Part shown: positions 5,592 to 5,734 of the stretch, piece after piece
How positions within the stretch are numbered: position 1 is the stretch's first letter
Layout: the number at the start of each line of letters is the position of its first letter
From: DAOMNN01 sp050486545
GTDB lineage: Bacteria; Pseudomonadota; Gammaproteobacteria; Burkholderiales; Rhodocyclaceae
Direction: 5' to 3'
NCBI GenBank assembly: GCA_050486545.1
Contig: JBJHDM010000101.1
Location: 1 to 5,734 of the forward strand
DNA: 5,734 nt
Translations under genes and position numbers: made by a program
The notes under the pieces: model-generated
Databases searched by the model: none
Told to the model about the DNA's origin: nothing
What the model saw: the letters and a program-made list of their open reading frames with translations, nothing else

Positions 5592-5734
5592 ATGCTGCGC
5601 AGCGTATCGAGTGCCATCGTCATCGTCATGCTCGCCGCGGGGGTGGCCCGGGCGAGCGACCGCGAGGACTTCCAGGCCGTCGTCTGGGCAAGCGCCTGTT
5701 TCTCGTGCCACGGGCCGGAAGGGCGCTCCGAGGG
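5592..5734 (+). CDS. Exported c-type cytochrome, N-terminal part (partial)
   Basis: The frame opens at ATG 5592 and runs off the window end after 47 full codons. Residues 1-21 form a Sec signal peptide: basic R3, a hydrophobic core (AIVIVMLAAGVA) and a likely cut after ARA. The mature start (SDREDFQAVVWAS) leads to CFSCH at residues 38-42, a single covalent heme c site, followed by GPEGRSE. A CxxCHGPxG motif near the mature N-terminus is typical of small class I cytochromes c (c553 type) and of the cytochrome subunit of flavocytochrome c sulfide dehydrogenase. Which of these it is cannot be settled without the distal methionine region and the next gene. It is separated from hybE by about 290 nt with a candidate terminator, so it is probably not part of the hydrogenase operon. 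Confidence 0.85.
   Translation, partial: MLRSVSSAIVIVMLAAGVARASDREDFQAVVWASACFSCHGPEGRSE

Noticed and set aside
5444..5711. Two short minus-strand frames across the leader and cytochrome start
   Set aside because: No motif and no ribosome binding site was recognised; they overlap the cytochrome signal peptide and heme motif coding on the plus strand.
1..5734. Search for CRISPR repeats, tRNA or rRNA genes, transposase genes or attachment sites
   Set aside because: No spaced direct repeats, tRNA-like cloverleaf, insertion-sequence ends or integrase/transposase frames were seen; the DNA is almost fully occupied by the hydrogenase genes.

Overview
The window is a GC-rich, tightly packed stretch of one operon on the + strand. 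It holds most of a membrane-bound, periplasm-facing uptake [NiFe]-hydrogenase of the Hyb type (E. coli hydrogenase-2-like, group 1c by gene content), followed by its dedicated maturation genes. High GC, long spurious ORFs in other frames, the Hyb-type gene order and a HupF-like accessory gene suggest a proteobacterium. A betaproteobacterium of the Rhodocyclales type (Thauera/Azoarcus-like) is my best guess, but it is an inference from general resemblance, not a search result.

Layout: 1-60 is the last 19 codons of an upstream gene, by position the hydrogenase small subunit (hybO-like). 63-1070 encodes HybA, a Tat-exported, tail-anchored protein with four [4Fe-4S] sites. 1067-2227 encodes HybB, an NrfD-family integral membrane quinone-interacting subunit. 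2240-3952 encodes the [NiFe] large subunit HybC with all active-site motifs and a 15-residue cleavable C-terminal tail. 3949-4470 encodes the tail-removing endopeptidase HybD. 4470-4754 encodes a HypC/HybG/HupF chaperone of the variant type lacking the conserved histidine. 4751-5302 encodes the HybE/HupJ assembly chaperone. Most junctions are 1-4 nt overlaps; only the large subunit has a clear gap and its own strong Shine-Dalgarno sequence.

5303-5591 is non-coding. It carries a compact palindrome, a good candidate rho-independent terminator, and a hairpin-rich leader before the next gene. That gene, starting at 5592 and cut by the window end, encodes an exported CxxCH c-type cytochrome.

Working model: H2 is oxidised by the HybO-HybC core in the periplasm, electrons pass through HybA's Fe-S clusters to HybB, and HybB reduces quinone. 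HupF delivers or protects the Fe(CN)2CO-bearing large subunit, HybD cleaves its tail after nickel insertion, and HybE supervises assembly before Tat export. This is a recognisable system; I found no evidence of an undescribed one. The least explained items are the variant HupF chaperone, the palindrome and leader hairpins in the intergenic region, and the neighbouring cytochrome.
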